Of a stretch of 64,000 bases of DNA, positions 43,561 through 53,097 are shown piece by piece. A model generated the notes under the pieces. The model was not told the origin of the DNA and ran no database searches. It saw only the letters and a program-made list of their open reading frames with translations. This DNA is from an uncultured bacterium (GTDB taxonomy: Bacteria; Hydrogenedentota; Hydrogenedentia; Hydrogenedentales; CAILVY01). The DNA is taken from NCBI GenBank assembly GCA_937951485.1, contig CALEDJ010000018.1:1-64000 (forward strand), given 5' to 3'. Each line of letters opens with the position of its first letter. Position 1 is the first letter of the stretch. The position numbers and the translations under genes were made by a program.

Positions 43561-45375
43561 TTACTCCCTCAAAACCGGTTCAGTCTCCGGGTGCAAAATA
43601 CCCTCTATCTCGGCGTAAATCTGAACATCCTCGAAGTTCCGTTGTCGGGCCGCCCCGGAAGGACACGCGGCGACGCAGGTGCCGCAGCCCTTGCACAATT
43701 CTTCGATGACCCGGGAGATTTTCTTTTCTTCATCGAATTCGATGGCGACATAGGGGCAACTGGCGATGCAGATTTTGCAGCCCGCACAGAGTTTCTCATC
43801 TATCTCGCTGGTGATTGGTTCGAGCACCACTTTGCCGCCGTCGATCAGCGCCAATGCGCCCGCAGCGGCGGCGGCTCCCTGCGCCACGGCATCGGGGATG
43901 TCTTTGGGACCCTGACAGGCTCCGGCGAGGAATATCCCGTCGGAAGCGGTGTCCACCGGCGCGAGTTTCGGATGTTTTTCGAGATAGAACTGTCCCTGGG
44001 TGCAACTGAGCGAAAGCAGGCGGGCGAGTTCCTCCGCGCCTTGCGCCGGTTTGATTCCCGTCGAGAGGATCACCATGTCTACGGGAATGCGGCGCGTCAG
44101 ACCGAGCAGCGTATCTTCCCCGATGACGATGAGTTTGCCCTTTTCCTCGGGCGATTCCGCCGCATCGGTCACCTCGGCGGCCTTGCCCCGGATGAAATAG
44201 ACGCCTTCGGCGAGCAGCCGCTTGTAGAATTCCTCATAACCTTTTCCGAATGCGCGCATGTCAATGTAGAAGTTGTAGACATCAGCGTGCGTTTTCTCCC
44301 GGATGAGGTGTGCGAATTTGAGGGAATACATGCAGCATACACGTGAACAATATTTCTGATAGTTTTCGTCGCGGCTGCCGATGCAATGCAGAATGGCCAC
44401 GGATTGGGGCGGCGTGCCGTCTTTCTTCAGAACTTTACCGCCGGTCGGCCCGCTGGCGTGGCTGATCCGCTCAAATTCCAGCGCGCTCAGCACGTTATCG
44501 AAGCGTCCATAGCCGTATCGGACCAGTTGGCGGGCGTCGAAAAGTTGAAAGCCTGTGGCCACGACAATGGCGCCCACGTCCAATTCAACCATCTCGTCCT
44601 CCTGCGCATGCCGAATGGCCTTGGCCTCGCAATTGTCTTCGCAGACCTTGCAGCCGTTGGTCTTGAAATGCATGCAGGTGTGCTTGTCAATGACAGGCAC
44701 GCGCGGCACCGCCTGGGCGAATGGAATGTAAATTGGTTTGCGGTGTGTAAGACCTTCTTCAAATTCAAAGGGGATGCGTTGCGGCACATGTTCCCAAATC
44801 CGGTGATGCTCGATGGCGCCGGTGGGACAGATCGAACTGCACGCACCGCAGGTCATGCAGACATCCGAAGGTTCGCCGAAGGGCGTGGTGACGCGCCGCC
44901 CGCCGCCGCGTCCCTCGAAACTGAGTGCGCCAATCTTCAGCACGTCATCGCAGAGGCGCACGCACATGCCGCAGAGGATACAGCCCTCCTCACCCACGAT
45001 GCTGCTCGGCTCGCCGACCGGTTTGCGGAAGCGGCTCTTTGTGACGTTGAATTGGGCGGCCAATTCCCGGATGACTTTCGAGTCCGGACATCGGGCCAGG
45101 AACAATTCCGCCAGCATTCTGCGGATGCGCATGACTTTTTCAGACTTGGTGTTGACTTCCATGCCCTCCGCCACCGGCAACGTGCACGATGAGACCAGCC
45201 TGGTCCTGCCTCGCTGCGTGACCTCAACGAGACAGATGCGGCATGACCCATAAGGCGGCAGCGATTCATGGTGGCATAGCGTTGGGATCTCGATGGCGGC
45301 GCCGCGCGCCGCGTTGAGGACCGTTGTGCCTGATTCCGTCCTCACGGTCTTGCCGTCAATCGTCAGTGTGATCAT
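43561..45375 (-). CDS. NuoG-type Fe-S N-terminus fused to HdrA C-terminal half
   Basis: A 604-residue hybrid. Residues 1-75 are a plant-type [2Fe-2S] domain (Cys34, Cys45, Cys48, Cys64). Residues 125-190 hold two [4Fe-4S] motifs (Cys132/135/138/142 and Cys173/176/179/183). The His-Cys3 cluster usual between them in NuoG/HydA is not present (LARCPDSKVIRELAAQF instead). From about 197, EFEEGLTHRKPIYIPFAQAV starts exactly where HdrA would continue after its first ferredoxin motif. Then come Cys234/242/245/249, the rest of the FAD domain (VVATGFQLFD, GIFLAGACQGP) and the C-terminal two-cluster ferredoxin. The N-terminal FAD Rossmann half is in the gene at 48568. Confidence 0.9.
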   Translation of the reverse strand: MITLTIDGKTVRTESGTTVLNAARGAAIEIPTLCHHESLPPYGSCRICLVEVTQRGRTRLVSSCTLPVAEGMEVNTKSEKVMRIRRMLAELFLARCPDSKVIRELAAQFNVTKSRFRKPVGEPSSIVGEEGCILCGMCVRLCDDVLKIGALSFEGRGGGRRVTTPFGEPSDVCMTCGACSSICPTGAIEHHRIWEHVPQRIPFEFEEGLTHRKPIYIPFAQAVPRVPVIDKHTCMHFKTNGCKVCEDNCEAKAIRHAQEDEMVELDVGAIVVATGFQLFDARQLVRYGYGRFDNVLSALEFERISHASGPTGGKVLKKDGTPPQSVAILHCIGSRDENYQKYCSRVCCMYSLKFAHLIREKTHADVYNFYIDMRAFGKGYEEFYKRLLAEGVYFIRGKAAEVTDAAESPEEKGKLIVIGEDTLLGLTRRIPVDMVILSTGIKPAQGAEELARLLSLSCTQGQFYLEKHPKLAPVDTASDGIFLAGACQGPKDIPDAVAQGAAAAAGALALIDGGKVVLEPITSEIDEKLCAGCKICIASCPYVAIEFDEEKKISRVIEELCKGCGTCVAACPSGAARQRNFEDVQIYAEIEGILHPETEPVLRE

Positions 45376-45393
45376 GAATACCTCTCCTCAACG

Positions 45394-47271
45394 CTAATTA
45401 CGCAATACGGCGTTATATCTGCACATGTCATAGCAGACGCCGCACTTGGTGCACTTGGCCGGATCAATCGTGTGCGGCTGTTTCTGTTCGCCATGGATCG
45501 CCTCCGCGGCGCAGTTGCGTGCGCACAGCATGCACCCAGTACACTTCTCGGGGTCAATCGAATACGTCACAAGCGCCCTGCACACCCCTGCGGCGCACTT
45601 CCGATCGCGCACATGCGCTTCGTACTCTTCGGGGAAATAACGCAAGGTGGTCAACACGGGATTGGGCGCGGTGATGCCCAACTGACACAGCGACGCCTCG
45701 CTCACGACTTCCGCCACCTCCTCCAAAAGGGGGATGTCCTCCGGTTTTCCCTTGCCTTCGCAGATATCGGTCAAAATCATTCCCATTTGCACAATGCCTT
45801 CCCGACACGGGGTGCACTTGCCGCAGGATTCGTTTTCCAGGAATCGGGTGAAAAAGCGCGCAAAATCCACCATGCAGTTGTCTTCATCCATGACAATCAT
45901 GCCGCCGGATCCCATCATGGTGCCCGCTTCCACCAACTGATCGTAGTCAATCGGCAGGTCAAGATGGCGTTCGGCCAAAACGCCGCCGGAGGGGCCGCCC
46001 GTCTGCACGCCCTTGAGTTTCTTGCCGCCCTTCACGCCGCCGCCAATGTCGAATACGACCTGCCGCAGTGTTGCGCCCATCGGGACTTCGACCAGACCGG
46101 TATTGTTGACCTTGCCGACGAGCGAGAATATCTTCGTCCCCTTGCTGCCGCCCCATGGGCTTTTCGTCACATCCCCCGTGCCGATACGGGTGAACCAGTC
46201 CGCGCCTTTGTTGATGATCAAGGGGATGTTCGCCCATGTTTCGACATTGTTGAGATTGGACGGTCGGTCCCACAGCCCGCTTTCCACGGTGTGGATATGT
46301 TTTGCGCGCGGCTCGCCGACGCGTCCTTCAATTGAAGCCATCAATGCGGTGGATTCGCCGCAGACGAAGGCCCCGCCGCCGCGGACGATGCTGATGTCAA
46401 AGCGCAGCCCCGTGCCGAGAATGTTTTCGCCAAGCAATCCCATCGCTCGCGCGTCGTTGACCGCCTGCGCCATAAGGTCAACAGCGAGCGGGTATTCAGT
46501 GCGCACATACACATAGCCCTCCAACGCGCCGATGGCATATGCGCCGATAATCATGCCTTCGACAACGCTGTGCGGGTTGCCCTCCAGGAGACTGCGGTTC
46601 GCATAAGCGCCCGGATCACCCTCGTCGGCGTTGCATATCACGTATTTGTGATTCCCCGGGGCTTTGCGGCACGAGGCCCATTTCACCCCTGCGGGAAAGC
46701 CCGCCCCGCCGCGCCCGCGCAGGCCGGACCGCGTGACTTCCTCGATGATTTGCTCAGGGGTCATGCGCGTCAGCGCTTTTACGAGAGCGCTGTACCCGCC
46801 GATGCGGAGGTAGTCGTCAATGCTGCGGGGATCGAGTTCAAGATTCGCACCGAAAATCAGCCGGGTCTGCCGCTTATAAAAGGGGATGTCATCCTGTTTC
46901 TCGAAGATGCGCCCGCTCGCGTCCTTGTAGAACAGCCGTTCAATGCGTTCGCCGTTCAGGACCGTCTTCTCTACGATTTCTTCGGCGTCGTCGGGCGTCA
47001 CCGACACATACAAGAGCCTTTCCGGCAACAGCACCACCAGGGGGCCCTGCTCGCAGAAGCCATGGCAACCGGTAATCCGAAGCCCTACCTTATGGTCCAG
47101 TTCGTGTTTTGCCAGAACTTCGCGAAACGCGGCTATCACTTCGCCCGCCGCGTTGGCCAGACACCCCGTACCCCCGCAAATGAGGATACAGGGGCGCTGG
47201 GGATCGTACATGCCGATGAGGCGTTCCCGGTAGGCGGCGACTTGTTCAGGAGTTTTCAATGTGGCTGGCAT
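45394..47271 (-). CDS. NuoF/HydB-type NADH:FMN oxidoreductase subunit
   Basis: A 625-residue flavoprotein like HydB/HndC of bifurcating hydrogenases. An N-terminal thioredoxin-like [2Fe-2S] domain has Cys32, Cys37, Cys69 and Cys73. The NuoF core has GRGGAGFPAG (FMN/NADH glycine loop, 186-195) and CNADEGDPGA. The [4Fe-4S] site is ESCGKCTPCREG, and the C-terminus is a two-cluster ferredoxin (CTGCMLCARNC, CTKCGVCYDMC). It is predicted to exchange hydride electrons with NAD(H). It lies between the two genes carrying the HdrA halves, 7 and 18 nt from them. Confidence 0.93.
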   Translation of the reverse strand: MPATLKTPEQVAAYRERLIGMYDPQRPCILICGGTGCLANAAGEVIAAFREVLAKHELDHKVGLRITGCHGFCEQGPLVVLLPERLLYVSVTPDDAEEIVEKTVLNGERIERLFYKDASGRIFEKQDDIPFYKRQTRLIFGANLELDPRSIDDYLRIGGYSALVKALTRMTPEQIIEEVTRSGLRGRGGAGFPAGVKWASCRKAPGNHKYVICNADEGDPGAYANRSLLEGNPHSVVEGMIIGAYAIGALEGYVYVRTEYPLAVDLMAQAVNDARAMGLLGENILGTGLRFDISIVRGGGAFVCGESTALMASIEGRVGEPRAKHIHTVESGLWDRPSNLNNVETWANIPLIINKGADWFTRIGTGDVTKSPWGGSKGTKIFSLVGKVNNTGLVEVPMGATLRQVVFDIGGGVKGGKKLKGVQTGGPSGGVLAERHLDLPIDYDQLVEAGTMMGSGGMIVMDEDNCMVDFARFFTRFLENESCGKCTPCREGIVQMGMILTDICEGKGKPEDIPLLEEVAEVVSEASLCQLGITAPNPVLTTLRYFPEEYEAHVRDRKCAAGVCRALVTYSIDPEKCTGCMLCARNCAAEAIHGEQKQPHTIDPAKCTKCGVCYDMCRYNAVLRN

Positions 47272-47278
47272 GGTGGTG

Positions 47279-48568
47279 TTATTCCTGTGTGTATCGCTTC
47301 AAGACTTTCTCAAGTTTGCTGCGATTCAGGTTTCCATGATATTTCCCGTCTATGACGATTACCGGAGAAAGGGCGCAGGCTCCGAGACAATTCACAGTCT
47401 CCAGCGTGAATTTGAGGTCTTTGGTCGTCTCTCCCGCTTTAATTTCCAGGCGCTCCCCCAGGGCGTCCAGCAGGCGCTGCGCGCCGCGAATATGGCAGGA
47501 CGTGCCGACACAGACCTTGACGGCATGCTCGCCGCGCGGCGTCAGGCTGAATGCGGTGTAGAAGGTGGCAACGTGATATACACGCGAAAGCGGCAGCCCA
47601 AGCCGCCGGCTGATGTACTTGAGCGCTTCGGGGGGCAGGTACCGGAATTCGAGATTGATGTCTTGCAGGACGGAGATCAACGGCGCGCGTTCGTGGCGGT
47701 GGAGGTCCAAGGCTTTGTCAACGGCCACCTTCAATTCCGGGCGGATTTCCACCGGGACACGGCGGCGTGCATCGCCGTTTGTGGGCCGGTATTGCACGGG
47801 ACATCGCGTCATGCATTGGCCGCACCCCGTGCATTTCTTCTCGTCCACGTAGCGCGCCTTGCGTCGCACCTTGACCTTAAAGTTGCCGACATAGCCCGCG
47901 ACATGCTCAATTTCGGAGTAGGTCATCAGTTCGATGTTCTTGTGCTGTCCGACGGCGACCATTTTCGGGGTGAGGATGCAGGCGGCGCAATCGAGCGTAG
48001 GGAAGGTCTTGTCGAATTTCGCCATGTGGCCTCCGATGGAGGGTTCGCGCTCCACCAGATACACCTTCTTACCCGCGTCGGCCATTTTCAGGGCCGCTTC
48101 AATGCCGGCGATCCCCGCGCCCACCACCATGGCCTTCGGCTGTACGGCGACCTCCCGTTCTTCCATCGGCCTGTGGTGCTTTACGCGCCGAACAGCGGCA
48201 GCCACCAGGCGCTTGGCTTTCTCCGTGGCTTTTTCGTGGTCCATGTGTACCCAGGAGCATTGCTCCCGGATGTTGGACATCTGGAAGAGAAAGCGATTCA
48301 ATCCGGCGTCCTCGCAGACATTGCGGAAGGTGATCTCGTGCATCAAGGGGGAACAGGAAGAAACCACGACGCGGGTGAGTTGATGGTCCGCGATGTCTTT
48401 TTTGATCAATTCCTGGCCGGGACTGGAGCACATGTATTTGTACTCCTTGGTCACCACGACGCCGGGCAGGGTGCGGGCAAAGTCGGCGACCGCCGCCACG
48501 TCCACGGTTTGGGCGATGTTTGTGCCGCAATGGCAGATATAGACCCCGATACGTTCGTCGTTGTTCAT
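47279..48568 (-). CDS. HdrA N-terminal half fused to NuoE-like [2Fe-2S] domain
   Basis: A 429-residue hybrid. Residues 1-262 are HdrA: GVYICHCGTNI at the start, the FAD Rossmann motif VVGAGIAGIEAAL (148-160), DCAACILTPKM (193-203), and a ferredoxin motif Cys246/249/252/256. At about residue 262 the sequence switches to a NuoE/HydC-like thioredoxin-fold domain with Cys353, Cys358, Cys394 and Cys398. The missing HdrA part is in the gene at 43561-45375. ATG 48568 overlaps the hdrB stop (ATGA). It should dock the HdrA flavin to the NuoF-type diaphorase. Confidence 0.9.
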   Translation of the reverse strand: MNNDERIGVYICHCGTNIAQTVDVAAVADFARTLPGVVVTKEYKYMCSSPGQELIKKDIADHQLTRVVVSSCSPLMHEITFRNVCEDAGLNRFLFQMSNIREQCSWVHMDHEKATEKAKRLVAAAVRRVKHHRPMEEREVAVQPKAMVVGAGIAGIEAALKMADAGKKVYLVEREPSIGGHMAKFDKTFPTLDCAACILTPKMVAVGQHKNIELMTYSEIEHVAGYVGNFKVKVRRKARYVDEKKCTGCGQCMTRCPVQYRPTNGDARRRVPVEIRPELKVAVDKALDLHRHERAPLISVLQDINLEFRYLPPEALKYISRRLGLPLSRVYHVATFYTAFSLTPRGEHAVKVCVGTSCHIRGAQRLLDALGERLEIKAGETTKDLKFTLETVNCLGACALSPVIVIDGKYHGNLNRSKLEKVLKRYTQE

Positions 48569-49458
48569 GGGCATGCCACCTTTTCCGTCAGCAGCGCTTC
48601 CACGGGCGTGAGCGAATCCCGGAGCGCCAATGCGTCTTCTTCCAGTCCAAACGCATATCCCATCAACTGCGTGAAATACAGCACCGGGATGGCGCAGTCG
48701 CGCCCCATCACCGCGCTGACCTGGTGCTGATAGGCTTCCAGGTTCATCTGGCACAGCGGGCAACACGTCACTACACAGTCCGCCCCGGACTCCCTCGCCA
48801 GTTGCAGAATCTTCCCCGTGAGCGTCCGCCCCACCTCCGGTTGCGTTGTCATCATCAGTCCGCCGCAACACTTCGCCCGCAACGAGAACGGCACGGGGTC
48901 CGCACCCAGCCATTGCACCAATTGATCCAGGGACTGCGGATTTTCTTCGTCATCAATTTCTCCGAAAGGGCGACTGATCTGACATCCGTAGTAGCACGCC
49001 ACGCGCAATCCGGCAAGGGACCGGGTCGCGCGTCCGCGAATGGCGTCTTCGCCCGCATCATTCACGACAACATCCAGGAAATGGCGGACCCGGACGCTCC
49101 CCCGATAGGCCATGCCGCCCTTGGCAAGGGCCTGGCCAATCTCGGACCGCAGCCGCTCATTCTCCGCCATATACTTGTTCGCCTTGCGCAGCACCACGTA
49201 GCAACCGCTGCATGGCGTAACCAAGTCGCGTTCCGAGCGCTCGGCAAGCGCCAGATTGCGCGCAGACAATACAAACGCCTGCTTTTCCCGAATGGCGACA
49301 TAGGCCGTCGCCCCGCAGCAGTTCCAATCCTCCAACTCGTTCAGTTCCAATCCCAGGGCATGCGCGACGCCCCGCGTCGAGATGTCGTAGGCTTTGTTGG
49401 TCGCCATTTGCGAGCAACCCGGATAGTACGTGTAGGTGTGTGCCGTCGCCGTGTTCAT
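48565..49458 (-). CDS. hdrB: Heterodisulfide reductase subunit B
   Basis: A 297-residue protein with two CCG domains: Cys15, Cys47-Cys48, Cys83, Cys86; and Cys155, Cys197-Cys198, Cys232-Cys233, Cys236. In HdrB these bind two non-cubane [4Fe-4S] clusters that cleave a disulfide. No methanogen-type genes are here, so the natural disulfide (DsrC-like, low-molecular thiol, or other) is unknown. It overlaps hdrC and the HdrA-N gene by 4 nt on each side. Confidence 0.94.
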   Translation of the reverse strand: MNTATAHTYTYYPGCSQMATNKAYDISTRGVAHALGLELNELEDWNCCGATAYVAIREKQAFVLSARNLALAERSERDLVTPCSGCYVVLRKANKYMAENERLRSEIGQALAKGGMAYRGSVRVRHFLDVVVNDAGEDAIRGRATRSLAGLRVACYYGCQISRPFGEIDDEENPQSLDQLVQWLGADPVPFSLRAKCCGGLMMTTQPEVGRTLTGKILQLARESGADCVVTCCPLCQMNLEAYQHQVSAVMGRDCAIPVLYFTQLMGYAFGLEEDALALRDSLTPVEALLTEKVACP

Positions 49459-50024
49459 GGGGATGCGTTCTCCTCAATGGCCGCCATCATCTTGCGAAGT
49501 TCCTCCCGGCCCTTAATCCTGTGCGGCCGTAATCGCATCCGGCCCCGCGACAAGAGCCGAAGCCCCAGGATGACCTGGCTCAGAAATCGCAGTGGATTGG
49601 TGCGCAGGTAGTAATTCCGAATCAATTCCGGCTCGTGATTGCGCCCATAGCGGTCCACGGACGCCACAAACGCCTGCGCCATCACTGCATTCGTGGTCCC
49701 CTTCGGATACAACCCGTATTTCACCCCCAGACGCTTGAGTTCATACATTACGTCGGTAAACGGGATACCCGCCGGGCAGCGCACTGTGCAGGAGTAACAG
49801 GACGAACACAGCCACACCGTGTTGGACTTCAGCACCCGCTCCAGCATCCGCGCGCGCAACGCCGCGATTACCTCCCGAGGACTGTATTCCATTGCCGTCG
49901 CCGTCGGACACGACGCTGAACAGGTCCCGCATTGCAGACACTCATTGATCTTCGATCCATTCGGAATTGCGCAAATCTTCCGCAGGAACACGTCGCAAAG
50001 ATCTTTAGACGCCGCCGCTTCCAT
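49455..50024 (-). CDS. hdrC: Heterodisulfide reductase subunit C
   Basis: A 189-residue iron-sulfur protein with two [4Fe-4S] motifs (Cys29/32/35/39 and Cys73/76/79/83) that relays electrons from HdrA to HdrB. No membrane helix (unlike HdrE/DsrM partners), so the complex is cytosolic. ATG 50024 has GGAGG 6 nt upstream. First gene of the eight-gene operon. A small inverted repeat, CTTGTGACAAG, lies about 60 nt upstream (50082-50092) and could be an operator. Confidence 0.93.
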   Translation of the reverse strand: MEAAASKDLCDVFLRKICAIPNGSKINECLQCGTCSASCPTATAMEYSPREVIAALRARMLERVLKSNTVWLCSSCYSCTVRCPAGIPFTDVMYELKRLGVKYGLYPKGTTNAVMAQAFVASVDRYGRNHEPELIRNYYLRTNPLRFLSQVILGLRLLSRGRMRLRPHRIKGREELRKMMAAIEENASP

Positions 50025-50892
50025 GTCAGGCCTCCATTGCCGCACGCGCATTCTGCGCCATTGCAACCCAGGCGATTGACAGGTCTTGTCACAAGCCCTT
50101 CATCACCAAGACGGCATTTTGTCGGCGCACCTGTGGAATGCTGGCGACTGCGACACCCCGAGACGGCAGGACGCCGCTTCGCTATCAGGAGGAAAGATGG
50201 TGGGAAGAACTCGGAACGGTCTTGTGTCCGTTCCTTTGCTTTCATGAGCGCGGTAACCGGCCCGCACCCCCCCGGTCACGAAAACCGTATTGTCCCCGTG
50301 TACGGCACTTCGCGGCACGACACTTCTCCTTTGCACCCGCAGGTACTGCTGATACTGCCGAAGAAACTGCTCGCGCCATAGTTCCGGTGTAAACCACCCG
50401 CCGTAACTTCTGGCCAATAATGAAATAATCTTATCATAGTCCAAAGCAAAACGCAAGGGTCCGCTTCCGGGTATTCGCCTTCGCACCAGGTGCGCTCCGT
50501 ATCCGATGGTCACTTGAACTTCTGAACCTGAAACGGGCGCAAAGCGCATCGCCGTCCGGACCGTGATGCATTGAATGCCCGGTCCACATGCCATGCAAGC
50601 CCCTTGGGCATTGTTTTTGGGCTTCGATGCACCGTTCCGGTGAAATGACCGCTTCAAGGGCGCTTCCGAGGAGGATTCAAGTCATGCGGCAAGCCCGGCG
50701 GCACGCCGCATTTGCGGCCTAATCTGACAGCAAGACCACCGGTTTGCGCGCGGTCAAGGCGATACAAATGCATATCCCGGCAGTCTGACACGCTTTCCAA
50801 GGAATGTGAATTCCACGTCAGGAAGCCCTATTCTGATAGGAAGGCCGTATCGTAATCCGTGCGCACAAACGGAAAGAGAGGAACCAGGCGTA
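50025..50892. other. Intergenic region between divergent hdr operon and sulfatase gene
   Basis: About 870 bases. A minus-strand frame (50103-50657) contains a protein-like stretch (ALDYDKIISLLARSYGGWF...) but its ends look random and no family is recognised. It may be a decayed gene or chance. No convincing promoter was found for either neighbour. Confidence 0.4.
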
Positions 50893-52434
50893 ATGACACC
50901 TGCCTTTGGATGCCATCCGAATCTAACCCGCAGAACCTTTCTCCAAGCGCTGACGGCGTCGGGACTGCCGGCCATGTTAGCGCCATTCCGCCGCGCGACC
51001 GCGCAGCGAGCGCCGCTTCCAAATATTGTCATCATGTATGCGGACGACATGGGCTACGGCGACCTGGCCGCGCAAAATCCGGATTCGAAGATTCCTACGC
51101 CCCATCTGGACAGGCTTGCGCAGGAAGGCATTCGGTTCACGGATGCGCACAGTTCTTCGGGAATCTGCACGCCGAGCCGCTTTGCTTTATTAACCGGCAT
51201 ATATCATTGGCGGAAGTTTCACGGTATTGTGAACAGTTTTGAAGGACCGGTGTTCGGGGATGAAATGACGCTTCCGACCATGCTGCGGCAACGGGGCTAT
51301 GGCACCGCATGCATTGGCAAGTGGCATCTGGGCTGGGATTGGGATGCGATCCGGATTGGTGACCGGTCTCCGGCGCAAGAAATACCGCGTCCCGATGATT
51401 TTGACTGGCTGCGGCCTGTGCCGGGCGGACCACTCTCCCGTGGCTTTGACTATTATTTCGGCGATGATGTGCCGAATTTTCCGCCGTATGCGTGGATCGA
51501 AAATGACCGCTTGGTGACGGTTCCCACTGAAATGTACACGCCCGACCCCGTGCCGGAGGAAGGGCATCATGAAGGGCGGCCTGGCCCGATGACGCCCGGC
51601 TGGAAACTTGACGCGGTGATGCCACACCTCACGGAACGCGCGGTTTCCTGGATCGCCGCACAAAAAGGTTCTGCGCGACCTTTCTTTCTTTACTTCCCTT
51701 GGACTTCGCCCCATACTCCCATTGTTCCCGCGCCTGAGTTCAAAGGGCGCACCGGGGCCGGCCCGTATGGCGATTTCGTACACCAGGGCGACTGGTCGGC
51801 GGGACAGGTCCTGCAAGCGCTTGATGCGCATGGTTTCCGTGAAAACACCCTCGTCATTTTCAGCAGCGATAACGGTCCGGAACATTACGCCTATGAACGC
51901 GTCCGCACGCACGGTCACCGGAGCATGGGGCCGTTGCGGGGACTCAAACGGGATATCTACGAAGGCGGACATCGTGTGCCGTTGCTGATGCGTTGGCCAG
52001 GAGTCATTTCGCCGGGCAGCGTGAGCGACGCGCTCATAAGCCAGGTGGATCTGATGGCCACCATTGCCGCGTTGACGGGCTGTGCGCTTCCAAGCGGCGC
52101 TGCCTTGGACAGTTACGACATGTCGCCATTATTGCGCGGCGAGCCACCCGATTCGCCCATCCGAACGGTTCATGTGCATAACACTTTTGAGAATCATTAC
52201 GCTTTGCGGCAAGGGGACTGGGTGTATTTGGATGTGAAAAGCGGCGCCCATTCGAAGGTGCCCGAATGGTATGACGAAGAACACGGCTATGTTGCCAATC
52301 CGCACGAAAAGGCGCTCTACAATCTCCGCGATGACATCAGTCAGCGCGTGAATCTTATAGGTCAATATCCGGAACGCGCAGCGGCAATGAAAGAAGCGCT
52401 TGAACAAGTGATGAAACAAGGACACAGGGTATAA
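50893..52434 (+). CDS. Tat-exported arylsulfatase-type sulfatase
   Basis: A 513-residue sulfatase. The N-terminal twin-arginine signal is [10 protein letters not shown]. Metal-binding Asp51-Asp52 lies in YADDMGYGD. The formylglycine motif Cys92-TPSR (C-x-P-S-R) is followed by [17 protein letters not shown] and FSSDNGPE supply other active-site residues. It needs a formylglycine-generating enzyme, not in this window. It would remove sulfate esters from carbohydrates or other esters. ATG 50893 puts the twin-arginine at residues 13-14; AGAGGAA lies upstream. Confidence 0.93.
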   Translation: MTPAFGCHPNLTRRTFLQALTASGLPAMLAPFRRATAQRAPLPNIVIMYADDMGYGDLAAQNPDSKIPTPHLDRLAQEGIRFTDAHSSSGICTPSRFALLTGIYHWRKFHGIVNSFEGPVFGDEMTLPTMLRQRGYGTACIGKWHLGWDWDAIRIGDRSPAQEIPRPDDFDWLRPVPGGPLSRGFDYYFGDDVPNFPPYAWIENDRLVTVPTEMYTPDPVPEEGHHEGRPGPMTPGWKLDAVMPHLTERAVSWIAAQKGSARPFFLYFPWTSPHTPIVPAPEFKGRTGAGPYGDFVHQGDWSAGQVLQALDAHGFRENTLVIFSSDNGPEHYAYERVRTHGHRSMGPLRGLKRDIYEGGHRVPLLMRWPGVISPGSVSDALISQVDLMATIAALTGCALPSGAALDSYDMSPLLRGEPPDSPIRTVHVHNTFENHYALRQGDWVYLDVKSGAHSKVPEWYDEEHGYVANPHEKALYNLRDDISQRVNLIGQYPERAAAMKEALEQVMKQGHRV

Positions 52435-53097
52435 TATCTTTCGCAGGGATCATGCGCGCCAACATCTGCGATGTCCGCTTGTCGAGGTTCTTTTCATGCT
52501 CTTGCGTCTTCATCAGGCATTCCGTGCGGATCGGAAGGCGCGCAACGTCCGTTCGTAAAGCCGTGTGTTGTTGCCGCTTGTGGCGCAACTCGCGCACCCC
52601 CTCGTGCTCAACAATGTGTGCGACAGCGCCGCGGGAGCGTCGAAGCCATACTCCAAACAGATCAAGCAGACCCTCCAACTCGCCAATTTCCTCGGCCACA
52701 ACGAAAACGCGATCCAATGACAAATCCGGACGGCGCTTCCGGTCCATATCCTGCTGCGTTATCTTGCCTGGTGCAGGCAATGGCCCCATTGTGTCACCCG
52801 CCAGCGTGTCTTGCTCTGGGACGGACGCGATATTCTATCTGTACCCAAAAACGGTTGGACAGCAGGCGGCATGCCGCAACTGCTGTGGATGCCGACGCAG
52901 ACATATTCGCCGGGATTAACATGGGTCCGTCCATCTCACTTCGCAATGCTGTGGGACAGCATGTGGCCGCTTTCGGCATAGCCCCCATGAAAATTCGAAA
53001 TAACGCTGCACACTTGCTATTCTAAAGACGCTGTTCATGCACTGAAAACATAGAACCTGCAAAGAAAGATCAATCCCTGCTGGATGACTGCGATTTA
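52435..53097. other. Intergenic region with possible decayed coding sequence
   Basis: About 660 bases. A plus-strand stretch ending at about 52720 reads VAQLAHPLVLNNVCDSA... then KQIKQTLQLANFLGHNENA before a stop, which looks protein-like but has no start or family. Other frames are low complexity. No RNA gene seen. Confidence 0.4.

Noticed and set aside
50082-50092. Rex-type operator upstream of hdrC (CTTGTGACAAG)
   Set aside because: The palindrome is much shorter than a Rex site (TTGTTAANNNNTTAACAA); not enough to claim redox regulation.
50103-50657. Minus-strand 184-codon frame upstream of hdrC
   Set aside because: Has a protein-like middle but random ends and no recognised family; kept only as a note in the intergenic entry.
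52452-53025. Overlapping frames between sulfatase and CPBP-like gene
   Set aside because: Cys/Arg/Ser-rich, mutually overlapping, no start signal; possibly decayed coding sequence.
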